A stretch of DNA of 29,050 bases, from NCBI GenBank assembly GCA_905397405.1, contig CAJPVJ010000291.1, positions 1 through 29,050 on the forward strand, read 5' to 3'. Below are positions 1-12,890 of this stretch, piece after piece (the first letter of the stretch is position 1; each line of letters begins with the position of its first letter). The stretch is from Oppiella nova (lineage: Eukaryota > Arthropoda > Arachnida > Sarcoptiformes > Oppiidae). The position numbers were made by a program, and so were the translations under genes. The notes below the pieces were generated by a model. That model was not told the origin of the DNA, did not search any database, and saw nothing but the letters and a program-made list of their open reading frames with translations.

Positions 1-212
1 GAGAATTCAATTCAAATAACAATTTTCATTTACTATTTCAATGTTTGCAATAAAAAATAAAATTTATAAAAATAGAAATGATAATCAGAATTATAATGTA
101 GTGTATTATAATGACACAGTTCCTTAACTATCAATGTGAAATATTTATTATAAGCTTTAAAATCCACACCAAAAATATATACCAGAATACAAACATAATG
201 TTAATCACAAAA

Positions 213-257
<45 letters not shown>

Positions 258-917
258 CCTCTCTCTCACGAATTACACAAATAAACGCCTGAAGTGTATG
301 GAGAAGACTATTGTAAACATTTGCGCTTCAAAATCATACAAATTGTAATCATTTAGTCATAAAAGTATAGCTCAAAAGAGAGCTTTTATTTGTTTCCTTG
401 CATTTCATACACAGACGACACGTATAAATGGAAATACAGAAGAGATTTGTCATAAGATTATATTTGAATTTCATTTCACTGTTTACTCTCCAATGAACTT
501 ATATTTCATGACTGAATACCGAAATTATTTTCATATCAATTAAATGCAAATCATTATAGAAATGAAATAAAATAACTTTTCCCTGAAAAACAGATTCATG
601 TTTTAAAAACATACGAAAATTAATTATAAATTAAACGAATAAAGGATTAAATGAAAATAGAAATACATTTTTCGACATTTATTACAGAATATTCTATATA
701 TTCTGACTTTGATTTATAAAATTAATGCTTTTCAAAATATACACAGAATTTTAAATTAATGTCAAAATTCACAGAATATAAGGAATTCACATAAAACTAG
801 TGCTTCACATGAGTTATATTTAAAGCAATGTCTCATTTGACGGATTATTTACAGAATTATATTTTGAGTTTATTTTTTGACATTTGCTTTCGTGTCGCGA
901 GTATTGCGTTAATCCCA
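1..917 (+). repeat. Dispersed repeat R1, copy 1 (left end cut by window)
   Basis: This AT-rich block matches 5029-5938 almost base for base, with only scattered substitutions and a different CT-microsatellite length. The match begins at window base 1, so the element may extend further left. It ends at a shared boundary near 917 / 5938 (the word gcgttaatccca), after which the two copies diverge. I see no long reading frame, terminal repeat or transposase. It could be a non-autonomous element or a segmental duplication. Confidence 0.9.
217..267. repeat. CT microsatellite inside R1 copy 1
   Basis: A nearly pure (CT)n run with a short TTCTCTCCC interruption. The equivalent run in the second R1 copy lies at 5242-5289 with the interruption in a different place, as expected from slippage. 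Confidence 0.95.
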
Positions 918-1097
918 AACGGGAGTTGAGAAGAGATGCGAAGATTTGTTTTATTAATAATAATTATTATTGATTTGATGGGAATGCAGAGAACGGATTC
1001 ACACGACTTATCAATTATCTCCGCCCTCTTGTTGTTCGTCTCCGACTTCTTCTTCTTCTGGTTTATCAATAATGCGATTCAAATAGAATTCGATTCT

Positions 1098-1361
1098 AAT
1101 TATAAATTAAACGAATAAAGGATTAAATGAAAATAGAAATACATTTTTCCACATTTATTACAGAATATTCTATATATTCTGACTTTGATTCCTAAAATGA
1201 ATGCTTTTCAAAATATACACAGAATTTTAAATTAATGTCAAAATTCACAGAATATAAGGAATTCGCATAAAACTAGTGCTTCACATGAGTTATATTTAAA
1301 GCAATGTCTCATTTGACGGATTATTTACAGAATTACCGTATATTTCGAGTTTATTTTTAAA
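1098..1361 (+). repeat. Partial third copy of the R1 right part
   Basis: This segment repeats about 621-875 of R1 copy 1 (start word taattataaattaaacg) with a few substitutions. It lies about 180 bp after the end of copy 1, so the R1 right part is tandemly duplicated here with a unique spacer (918-1097) between. Confidence 0.88.
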
Positions 1362-1577
1362 AACTATGTTTTACTCACTCATTGTACTCAACGTAAAGAC
1401 TCGCTTTGAATGGTGAGACAATTGCCTCTAATTCTTGATTCAAAGACATTATCATTAGTTTAGACATCGGAGACGCGGTTTCATTCAAATCAAGATATTT
1501 AAGTAACAATTGGTCCAAAGCCAGTGCCGTTCGCAACAGATGTTTTTTAACACTAAATAAAGCATTATTTTAATTAT

Positions 1578-2108
1578 TTCGGTTGAATTTCTGTTTCAAT
1601 AATAAGTGTAAGAGTTTTGGGAATCAAAGAGTGTTTCGCGAGAAATGCGGCGAAAAAGTAGTCGAGAGTTGCGACGAGTTCTCAGAGTATAACGTCTTTT
1701 AATAATCGTTTGAAAAATATTTTCAATAAAAAACTTCTTTCGAGAGAAAAGGTATTATAAGTCAGACTAAAGACTTGTATAGTATTTGAGTATTTTGTGC
1801 ACAATTTGAGTGCAAAACCAGTTTTGGAGGATTCGTTGGTTTTGTTAGTCTCTGAATCTTATTCACCGATTGTTTCATCAGATTCGACATAACAGGCTGT
1901 CCTGTAATGTAGGTGTGAGTGAAACACATACACAACTCGTAGACTAAGACATGCCATGCATTCACTTCAAGGATACCTCCAGAGGTTAACAGCATCTGCT
2001 CTCTCATTATCCTCTCATTTCAATTAAAACATCAAAAATAATAACAAAAAGTTGTAACAAATGACTGAAAGTAACAAAAAGAGAGAAAAGTTTTGCTATA
2101 ATTAGATG
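1578..2108 (-). repeat. Dispersed repeat R2, copy 1 (minus orientation)
   Basis: The reverse complement of this block matches 16310-17110 in two pieces and part of 21280-21550. Relative to the copy at 16.3 kb it lacks about 256 bp. The missing part is flanked in that copy by the direct repeat attgaa, which suggests a deletion between short repeats here or an insertion there. A weak small gene (2007-2258, minus) runs into this block. Confidence 0.88.
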
Positions 2109-2258
2109 GGAATAAGAGATCACAGATTGGATCCCATTTACAGATACTTACTTTGGATCTGTTTGTTGGTCTCCACCGCTCTTAAACTTATCGGATATCT
2201 TGCGGACATCACCAATAATTCGGTGGATTAGATCATCGACTGTAGGCATTGTCGCCAT
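2007..2258 (-). CDS. Possible small two-exon gene, unrecognised product
   Basis: Unrecognised and weakly supported. Exon 1 (2152-2258) opens with ATG at 2258 and encodes MATMPTVDDLIHRIIGDVRK followed by a polar stretch ending in DQQTDP. It then meets a consensus donor (GTAAGT at 2151). The nearest acceptor (TTACTTTCAG, ending at 2065) leads to exon 2 (2007-2064), which adds about 18 mostly hydrophobic residues and a TAA, giving 54 aa. Exon 2 lies inside repeat R2, so it may be decay rather than a true terminal exon, and the real downstream exons could lie left of the window. The start is about 350 bp from the NAA40 start on the other strand, suggesting a shared divergent promoter. Confidence 0.35.
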
Positions 2259-2605
2259 ACTTGCGAAAGACATTACGATATTTAACTTTAAGTGATTTAA
2301 TGTCTCAAATAAAATGATTGTAGAGTTGGGTTCACTTATCTGCTTAATCCCTAATCTACTACTCATATCACTGATAATAAACATATCAATCATATTGTTG
2401 TAAGCAATGGATACTAAATACTAAGCAAAGGATACTAAATACTAATCAAATCAACACAATGTTAATGTGAGTCCAAAGCACGTGTTGTGAATGAGTCGTA
2501 CAGTCAATGAGTAGTGCTTTAAATTTGGTGTCTTTTGGTTGAGTCAACGCATGCGCTGAACGTCACAAACACTGCACTCTTTGGCGCAAAACAGACAAAC
2601 AGATC
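2259..2605. promoter_or_regulatory. Likely divergent promoter between the small minus-strand gene and NAA40
   Basis: This 347-bp gap separates the ATG at 2258 (minus) from the NAA40 ATG at 2606 (plus). The right part is richer in CpG (around 2547-2600, with gcatgcgctgaacgtcac). It contains a tandem copy of the word ggatactaaatacta near 2410-2440. No TATA box was identified. The promoter role is inferred from position only. Confidence 0.4.
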
Positions 2606-3271
2606 ATGACTTCGAAGAATGGCATCAACTCTGGAGGGAAGGGCTGTCGCGCCAAAGCACTCATAGCTGTGGCGAACCAGTCGGACGACCCGTTACTCCA
2701 AGTGAACCCAAGTGTCCGCACATTCGTCGACCACAACGGACGCCAACACCGACTCGAGTGTCACCGATGGGACCAATTGGACGCCGAGACTCAGCAGTGG
2801 ATTCAAGACGTGACGGAACACAACATGAAGTCATTCTACGAGTCGTCGTCTTGTGGTTGGAATCGATCGCAGAAGGAGAAGGAGTTGAGACACTCGACGG
2901 CCCGGCATTTGGTGGTCCGCTCTGAAGAGGACAACCGTTTGGTAGCCTTCAGTCACTTCCGGTTCGAGACGGGAGGCCAGGAGTCGGAGTGCTGTGTCTA
3001 CTGCTATGAACTGCAGGTCGAGGCCAGTCATCAGCGGTCAGGAGTGGGTCGCCATCTTATGGAAGTCCTCTACGAGATTGCCGTCGCCTTCCGAATGAGG
3101 AAAGTGATGCTAACTGTCTTCGACTGCAACTCAATTGCTATGCATTTCTACACCCATTCACTGAAATACCGGATCGACAGGTCGTCCCCCAGTCGCTGCC
3201 AAATGACCGCCGATTACCAGATCCTCTGCCATAACGTCACTCAATCCAAACTAATCACCAACACCAATTGA
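2606..3271 (+). CDS. NAA40: N-alpha-acetyltransferase 40 (NatD), single exon, complete
   Basis: This encodes a 221-residue GNAT-fold acetyltransferase. NatD enzymes acetylate the N-terminal serine of histones H4 and H2A using acetyl-CoA. Recognition features are the central block with HFRF (about 117-120) and YELQVE (134-139), the acetyl-CoA loop QRSGVG (143-148, Q/RxxGxG/A type), the strand RKVMLTVF (165-172), and the family-specific DRSSPS near 191-196. The order matches the vertebrate protein (about 237 aa). The N-terminal 30 residues are Lys/Gly-rich and not conserved, and there is no Cys/His-rich tail. ATG 2606 is chosen because it sets the usual length. The +2 frame ORF at 2581 is a shadow. 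There are no introns in the coding region. Confidence 0.95.
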   Translation: MTSKNGINSGGKGCRAKALIAVANQSDDPLLQVNPSVRTFVDHNGRQHRLECHRWDQLDAETQQWIQDVTEHNMKSFYESSSCGWNRSQKEKELRHSTARHLVVRSEEDNRLVAFSHFRFETGGQESECCVYCYELQVEASHQRSGVGRHLMEVLYEIAVAFRMRKVMLTVFDCNSIAMHFYTHSLKYRIDRSSPSRCQMTADYQILCHNVTQSKLITNTN

Positions 3272-3532
3272 GCCATTCTTTCATTCATTCATTCAATATT
3301 TTTATTGAAATTTAATTAAAAAACTATAATTTTTTAAACATTTCTAAAAATATTCAAAACGACTTCAAAACCAATTCAGTTGCGACTCAATCGGAGGTCT
3401 CTTTACATAAAGTGTCACTCAATGACCACTGTATGAGAACTGAGCTCTAATTGTAATCAAACTTTATTTTATGAAAAGATTTATTAAATGAATTAAAAAA
3501 TATTTGAGAGATTAGTTCAATGAGTCGACCAC

Positions 3533-5257
3533 TCAGTCCTCGTCATCAGTCATCACCTCTTCGTTGGCATTGTCTTCACTATCACTCATGTGTTCATCAG
3601 TTGTCTCGACCACTGCTTTACTCTTCTTCTGTCTCTTATTCCTCTTATGTTTTACGCTTCGTTTCAATCCCGAGTCATCCCTTTCCGGCACTTCCTGTCG
3701 CTCCGCCGGTCTGTACTCCTCGTAATAGCCGTCTGACTCCCAAACGGCTTCTAAAGTGATCTTAAATTCTGACATTTTATTGCCCAACAGTTTCTGAGAG
3801 AGGGACAGACATGACATTATAATGAATGACAACTACTGGGGGACAGGTATGGCTCACCAGAATGCTGGCCTGTTCTGAGGTGAGGGGAACGCCTTCTCTG
3901 CACACCTCGTAGTCTTTGAGAAGAGTGATGACCCCTTTGTTGAGCGCAGAAGGCATTCCCAGTTTCCTTAAGTGCGGTTCCATGGAATGGGCGAAGTCTT
4001 CGAGAGGGCCCGCGTCCAACACCACCGTCTCTGTGGCCACAGTTCCCGATCGGGCGAAGTCCGTCTCCGCGTAGTCGTCAAACCATCTGTCAGTCAAATA
4101 TATGTGGTTTGCATTCAAATCTCATGAAAATATTCAAATGTTTCTAAATTATTAATATAGTGTGACAATACAATTAGTGTAACCCAATTAATCTCACTCA
4201 ACTACCTAGTTTACTTTTCAAAATACACAATTTAAACTTATACAGTAGTTATACAATGTATAATAATATACATACTGTAGATACAGTATATGATATCATT
4301 TTGTTATCAATTCATTATAAGCCATACAGTAATCGCTATACAATTACTGTAAGCTTATGTCGTAATAAAAATTGAAATATTAAACCAAAAATCAATAGTA
4401 AAACAAACATAAAAAAGATTCTCTGAAATAATGGATACTAAATAAAAACAAACTAACAATTAGCAAGTACAGTAATCGCTAACAATTTGTGTCAATTTAT
4501 TTTGTGTACATTTAATCAATTAATATTTACACATAAAAATGAAAACTTGTGTCTCAATTAGCGACGAATTGTTCTCATATTATGGTATCGATTGGAAACT
4601 AAAGCTTAATTTAAGGCCAATACTAATAGAGACACTCAAATGCATTCTGTAATTGTTTTTTCTAATTTACTCTTATATTATAGAGTATTATGTGATGTAT
4701 AGCACAGTACGAGAGAAAACAATTCAAATCCCAAACGTATTATAATTCATACGTAAAGATGAGACCAATATTTGAGTCGCTATACAGTACTTAATGAATA
4801 ATAGGATGCTTTCATTGCAATGAGATGTTTGCCATAATATATAATGAATGCAATAAATATGAGGCAAATGAGAGAATTCACTGTAAAAAAGACTAATTTC
4901 CTGAACACAAGAATATTCTATTTTTAACAAAAACACTCAGATTTACAGAAAAAATATTCAAAATTTTATTAGCGTATAATAATGCATTGATAATGCCAAC
5001 TATAATATACATTATTAGATGTATAAATGAGAATTCAATTCAAATAACAATTTTCATTTACTATTTCAATGTTTGCAATAAAAAATAAAATTTATAAAAA
5101 TAGAAATGATAATCAGAATTATAATGTAGTGTATTATAATGACACAGTTCCTTAAATATCAATGTGAAATATTTATTATAAGCTTTAAAGTCCATACCAA
5201 AAATATATACCAGAATACAAACATAATGTTAATCACAAAATTCTCTCTCTCTCTCTT

Positions 5258-5289
<32 letters not shown>

Positions 5290-6690
5290 ACGAATTACAC
5301 AAATAAACGCCTGAAGTGTATGGAGAAGACTATTGTAAACATTTGCGCTTCAAAATCATACAAATTCTAATCATTTAGTCATAAAAGTATAGCTCAAAAG
5401 AGAGCTTTTATTTGTTTCCTTACATTTCATACACAGACGACACGTATAAATGGAAATACAGAAGAGATTTGTCATAAAATTATATTTGAATTTCATTTCA
5501 CTGTTTACTCTCCGATGAACTTATATTTCATGACTGAATACCGAAATTATTTTCATATCAATTAAATGCAAATCATTATACAAATGAAATCAAATAACTT
5601 TTCCCTGAAAAACAGATTCATGTTTAAAAACATACGAAAATTAATTATATATTAAACGAATTAAGGATTAAATGAAAATAGAAATACATTTTTCGACATT
5701 TATTACAGAATATTCTATATATTCTGACTTTGATCCATAAAATTAATGCTTTTCAAAATATACACAGAATTTTAAATTAATGTCAAAATTCACAGAATAT
5801 AAGGAATTCGCATAAAACTAGTGCTTCACATGAGTTATATTTAAAGCAATGTCTCATTTGACGGATTATTTACAGAATTATATTTTGAGTTTATTTTTTG
5901 ACATTTGCTTTCGTGTCGCGAGTATTGCGTTAATCCCATAATCCTATACACTGTTAGACTTCATTAGCACTCAATTCAATTCAATTATGATATCATTAGA
6001 CTTTCACTTAATTCTCATTTCGCATCAAAAACTATACTAAAAATTCATACACTTTTCAAATGACACGATATTTGGGTTAAAAAAATAAGCCTTACTTTTG
6101 AACCTCTTTTGCGGACCTATTGGTGAAGAGTAGACCGCACTGTCCGTACAGACGACCACTAAGTTTATGCAAATTGTCTTTATATTCCGTTTCCTTAGTC
6201 TTTCCCAAACCAATTGTCATCACTTTGTTTTTGCCGAAGAAGAACCTTCAGGTGCGGGTCAACAGATCATAAGCGATAGGTTTAGGGCATGGGATGGGAT
6301 GGGATGGTGTGCGACATACCGACTGTCCTTCCACTCATTGCGGACTTCCTTAAGCTTCGCGTTTCGCATGTTTTGCACCGAAAATATGAACAATCGGTGG
6401 AACCGATCGCAACACTGCCTCACCTGTGGGCCAATCGCCAGCAAAACAATCAAAACAATTAACACAACTTTTTTCTCAACAACTCATTTGTGGCTCATTT
6501 ACATCGTTAACCAGCTTTTCCTTGATTTGCGAGAATGTCTTCTTCTGAGTCGATGTCAGCGATACTGGCGTTCAACGCAAGACATCAACAAAACATATGA
6601 TAATTAAAATGCAATCAAATTAGACATCAAATCAAATCAAATGCGAGAAACAATTTTAATACCGAAACGATTTCGTTTGGATTTTGGCAT
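3533..6690 (-). CDS. MRTO4: mRNA turnover protein 4 homolog (ribosome biogenesis), complete, 6 exons
   Basis: MRTO4 is a nucleolar paralogue of ribosomal stalk protein P0. It occupies the P0 site on pre-60S particles and is later replaced by P0. Exons, 5' to 3': 6663-6690, 6503-6564, 6320-6423, 6096-6245, 3858-4086, 3533-3793. All junctions are GT-AG and phases close exactly, giving 834 nt and 277 aa. The start reads MPKSKRNRF then VSLTSTQKK. Exon 3 has [19 protein letters not shown]. Exon 4 has FFFGKNKVM and [12 protein letters not shown]. Exon 5 has [14 protein letters not shown] and [15 protein letters not shown]. Exon 6 carries the MSEFKITL strand and an acidic, Lys-rich tail longer than in human (239 aa total). 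Introns are 74-98 bp, except a 64-bp last intron and a 2,009-bp fourth intron that hosts repeat R1 copy 2. Confidence 0.96.
4087..6095 (-). other. MRTO4: Long intron 4 of MRTO4
   Basis: This is the only long intron of the gene. It contains AT-rich sequence with scattered acagtaatcgcta-like words (4327, 4471) and then R1 copy 2 (5029-5938). No coding exon was seen inside. The donor is CAAAA|GTAAGG at 6095 and the acceptor is ACTGACAG at 4087. Confidence 0.85.
5029..5938 (+). repeat. Dispersed repeat R1, copy 2, in MRTO4 intron 4
   Basis: Near-identical to 1-917 in the same orientation, including the CT microsatellite at 5242-5289 and the final word gcgttaatccca. Its left edge at 5029 coincides with window base 1 of copy 1, so the true left limit cannot be judged. 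Few substitutions separate the copies, so the duplication is recent or gene-converted. Confidence 0.92.
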
Positions 6691-8193
6691 TTCGTGCGAT
6701 AATTATGATTACAATAAAACTAATGACAAATAGACTATAAATATAACACTATTTATAGATTGTGTCCACAAATCAAATCAAAAACTAAATCCAATTAACA
6801 GTGCATTGAGTGAAACACACGTGAGTTTCGCAGCGAAAGGCATGCCTTTTAACAGTGCAGTCGTATTGGCCAACCATTGCTCGCATTGCCGTATGTTTAG
6901 CGCATTCAATGCATACACCGGTCGCCATAGGGATGATGCACTGTGTGTGACGTTATTGACTACCAGTGCTTCAGACTTTGTCAGTTGTGTCAGCGGTTGT
7001 GAGCGTGGTGTCTGTGGTGATGACCGCGAGGTGGCGTGGCGCTTATGGATAGGTATGTCAGGCGCGGTGAATATTGTGTGCGTAAGTAACGGTTGTAAAT
7101 CTGTCTCCATATTTACAATACTTCTCAACTCAGAGTTTACGTATAAGTTGAGCACAATTTCTGCAATTTATGAAGCATTTGACACAAACATTAAATTAGT
7201 GTCACATTAGGTGACAACTTATACCGTGAATCCACTGCACTCTGTGGATGATTCACGTTGAATACAGCATTGAATACTATGTCATCATAGGTTCGATCGT
7301 TTCACAGTCTGCACAATATTGCCGACATATACCGCAAAGTATGTAAAGTTTTATTTTGGAAAATTACATTTCGCACGAATAGAGAGCTATATAAATAGGA
7401 TTCGGAGGCTAACTAAATACAAAGACCACTCGTGGGGTGCGTGTGGTGGGGGTGGGGTGTGCGGGAGGTGCGAGGGGCATAGGGCTGGATGGGGTGTTTC
7501 GGTGGAGTTTATGTGGGGAATACTCCACGGATTAGTCATAGCTATATAGCTGTATAGCTCGAGCTTCATGTATCGGCCAATGGGAGTGTGTAATGGCTGT
7601 TATGCCTGTCGTATAGGTTTAGTGCTTATGTTGAGTGAATGCATGACTAGTGGCACAGCGTTTAGGCATTCAATCGCTTCAATACAACACATTCTCCTGT
7701 ATTATAGTCTCCACACAACCGGCGAATCACTCGACACTCAACCCATTATTTGGTCACCACTTGTGTTGACTCCACTGCAGCCAACTGTCATTACCGGTGA
7801 GTGGTGTGTGTGTGCTGTGGATGCGTTTGTGGTGATGTCCAAACGAGTAGAGTGTCGTGTGAGTGCTGTTCACGCCTTGCCTTACAATACACTCCATTCT
7901 CGGCTCCATTTGGCGGCCATTTTGTGTGCATTTCTCTATGAGTCTCTCACTCTTTGGCCACAAACTCATCCATTAAGACATCTATTGAGTGATCCATTCA
8001 TTGCTGACCACACTCTCGGTGACCCCCTTAACCCGTTTCGCCCCGAATAACCCCCTTTTGTGTGAAATAACTCGTGTGTAGCCGTCCGTAGGTCTAGCTG
8101 TGTGTGTCAATCACTCTCACACCTCATGTCTTGTTTTGTGTGCCATTTGATGACCAATTGATTGATTTGATGATTTGTTTGCTTTTCGCGCAG
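6691..8193. other. Divergent upstream region of MRTO4 and 14-3-3 zeta
   Basis: This stretch separates the MRTO4 start (minus) from the 14-3-3 5' UTR exon (plus). It is less AT-rich than the flanks. Open frames of 125-160 codons occur on both strands (6778-7155, 6806-7210, 7568-8050), but none resembles a known protein or has a coherent splice structure, and they overlap one another. A G-rich block lies at 7434-7505. The area probably holds promoters and a non-coding first exon of the 14-3-3 gene, since an acceptor at 8193 needs an upstream donor. Confidence 0.5.
7434..7505 (+). promoter_or_regulatory. G-rich tract with quadruplex potential upstream of 14-3-3
   Basis: On the plus strand there are many G runs of 3-5 within 72 bp (ggggtgcgtgtggtgggggt and following), meeting the usual run-and-short-loop pattern for a G-quadruplex. 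It stands out in an AT-rich region about 0.7 kb upstream of the 14-3-3 5' UTR exon. A regulatory role is inference only. Confidence 0.4.
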
Positions 8194-10793
<2,600 letters not shown>

Positions 10794-11109
10794 ATTCAGC
10801 ACACTTAGGCAAGAGACGTAAGGGTAGTTTAGTTATTATTAATAATAATTATTTTGTTTAGAAGCGTAGAGAAGAGTTGAGGGCAATCCCTCCTCTTCCC
10901 CTTCCGTTCGACAAATCCTTTGATCGACTTTTGCCTCAAACTCAGTGATCGGTTGCACTCAAAATCACACTTAATATACGATTTGTAGTCTTTTTATCAA
11001 TATTTAAGTAATAGATATAAATCTCCAGAAAATGAACTCAATGTCCAAAATATGAACGAAACAAACAATGCTTTGCATTAGACTTCATGTCAGCCTTTAT
11101 TTGTCAGTG
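10794..11109. other. Probable 3' UTR and downstream region of 14-3-3
   Basis: This follows the (complemented) stop codon of exon e. It is pyrimidine/purine mixed until about 10,930 and then strongly AT-rich. No reading frame was recognised. The right edge of the third complement-only patch cannot be placed, because there is no protein signal after the stop. Confidence 0.5.
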
Positions 11110-11364
11110 TTTTATAAAATGATAATCTATATTATTATTATACACAGTAATACAGTCTCCAAATGAATGTAATGTTCAATTGATTTGATGATTAATGACA
11201 ACGTTTTTATGAATTCATTTTGTTTTGTAATCCATAATTTTATAAAATTATAATCTATATTATTATTATACACAGTAATACAGTCTCCAAATGAATGTAA
11301 TGTTCAATTGATTTGATGATTAATGACAACGTTTTTATGAATTCATTTTGTTTTGTAATCCATA
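11110..11364 (+). repeat. Tandem duplication, 128-bp period, two copies
   Basis: About 11110-11236 is repeated at 11237-11364. For example, the word tacacagtaatacagtctcc appears at 11141 and 11269. The copies are almost identical. It lies downstream of 14-3-3 in AT-rich sequence and has no coding content. Confidence 0.93.
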
Positions 11365-11459
11365 CACTAAATTGTAGTTAAATTTTGTTTTTGTTAAAAA
11401 TCTTTAGTTTCACTTAAAATAGAAGTTTTTATTACCGAATGATTAAAATTGTTTAAGAA

Positions 11460-12890
11460 ATTGAATTTTTGGACAATAATATAATATTTAAATACAGACT
11501 AATGTTTTGTGAAACTAGTGTTACGAAAGTGTGAAACAAATATTGCCCTTAAATTTGATGACATTTTCTCACATATATTTTTAGTTAACATTAAATCAAC
11601 AAAAAATGATTCATTTTTATTAATAAATCGATCGATCAGTGAATTTGATTTAAAGATTTTGTTTTTTCCTAAAATTAAGTTATTATTTACTACTAATTCA
11701 ATTATTAATGACAAAAATACTTATAATTATTAAATATAATAACTTATTGTTTGGTTTTTAAATCAATGTTTCGTTTATTTCTATACAATTTCTCTCCAAT
11801 CGATTCACACGTTAAGTACCACTCAATCAGTGGCTTATGATATGATTTGAAGCAAAAGTTTATTTAAGTAAACATAGGGCCGACCGACTGACCCCTCAAT
11901 ACGAGTCCCCACTCTTGCATTCAGTAATCAAATCATCAGTTTATGAATATATCGCAAGACTTCCCGACGATTTTCCCAAACATTTTTTGGTACGAAATTA
12001 GTGTAAACTTAATGTGAGATAAATACACATTATTTTGTTTTCAGTGTTTTTTTTTAATTTTTATGTTTTACTTTAATTTATCGGTTGTTTTATTGATTAA
12101 TAATTAATTATAAAAAATACAATTCATTGAAATCTGATTTCTTTGACCGCAATTCTCATCCTTTCATTAATTGTAATTGAATTTTTGGACAATAATATAA
12201 TATTTAAATACAGACTAATGTTTTGTGAAACTAGTGTTACGAAAGTGTGAAACAAATATTGCCCTTAAATTTGATGACATTTTCTCACATATATTTTTAG
12301 TTAACATTAAATCAACAAAAAATGATTCATTTTTATTAATAAATCGATCGATCAGTGAATTTGATTTAAAGATTTTGTTTTTTCCTAAAATTAAGTTATT
12401 ATTGACTACTAATTGAATTATTAATGACAAAAATACTTATAATTATTAAATATAATAACTTATTGTTTGGTTTTTAAATCAATGTTTCGTTTATTTCTAT
12501 ACAATTACTCTCCAATCGATTCACACGTTAAGTACCACTCAATCAGTGGCTTATGATATGATTTGAAGCAAAAGTTTATTTAAGTAAAGATAGGGCCGAC
12601 CGACTGACCCCTCAATACGAGTCCCCACTCTTGCATTCAGTAATCAAATCATCAGTTTATGAATATATCGCAAGACTTCCCGACGATTATCCCAAACATT
12701 TTTTGGTACGAAATTAGTGTAAACTTAATGTGAGATAAATACACAATATTTTGTTTTCAGTGTTTTTTTTAATTTTTATGTTTTACTTTAATTTATCGGT
12801 TGTTTTATTGATTAATAATTAATTATAAAAAATACAATTCATTGAAATCTGATTTCTTTGACCGCAATTCTCATCCTTTCATTAATTGTC
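11460..12890 (+). repeat. Tandem duplication, 716-bp period, two copies
   Basis: Copy 1 (11460-12175) and copy 2 (12176-12890) are nearly identical, with a few substitutions and a one-base length change in a T run. Both start at attgaatttttggac and end at ctttcattaattgt. Short open frames of about 70 codons appear at the same place in both copies on both strands (11499/12215), but they are AT-driven and match nothing I know. The junction word is shared at both ends, as after unequal exchange. Confidence 0.95.

Noticed and set aside
6778-7210. Overlapping 125- and 134-codon frames on opposite strands
   Set aside because: They overlap each other, have no recognisable domain and sit in a promoter region. 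Their openness is best explained by composition.
7568-8050. 160-codon plus-strand frame upstream of 14-3-3
   Set aside because: Its composition is repetitive in short words (gtgtgtg, cactc), and there is no homologue or splice logic. Probably 5' flank.
11499-12430. Pair of identical 71-codon minus-strand frames as a duplicated gene
   Set aside because: They follow from the 716-bp tandem duplication of AT-rich DNA. The opposite strand is equally open, and the sequence has no domain.
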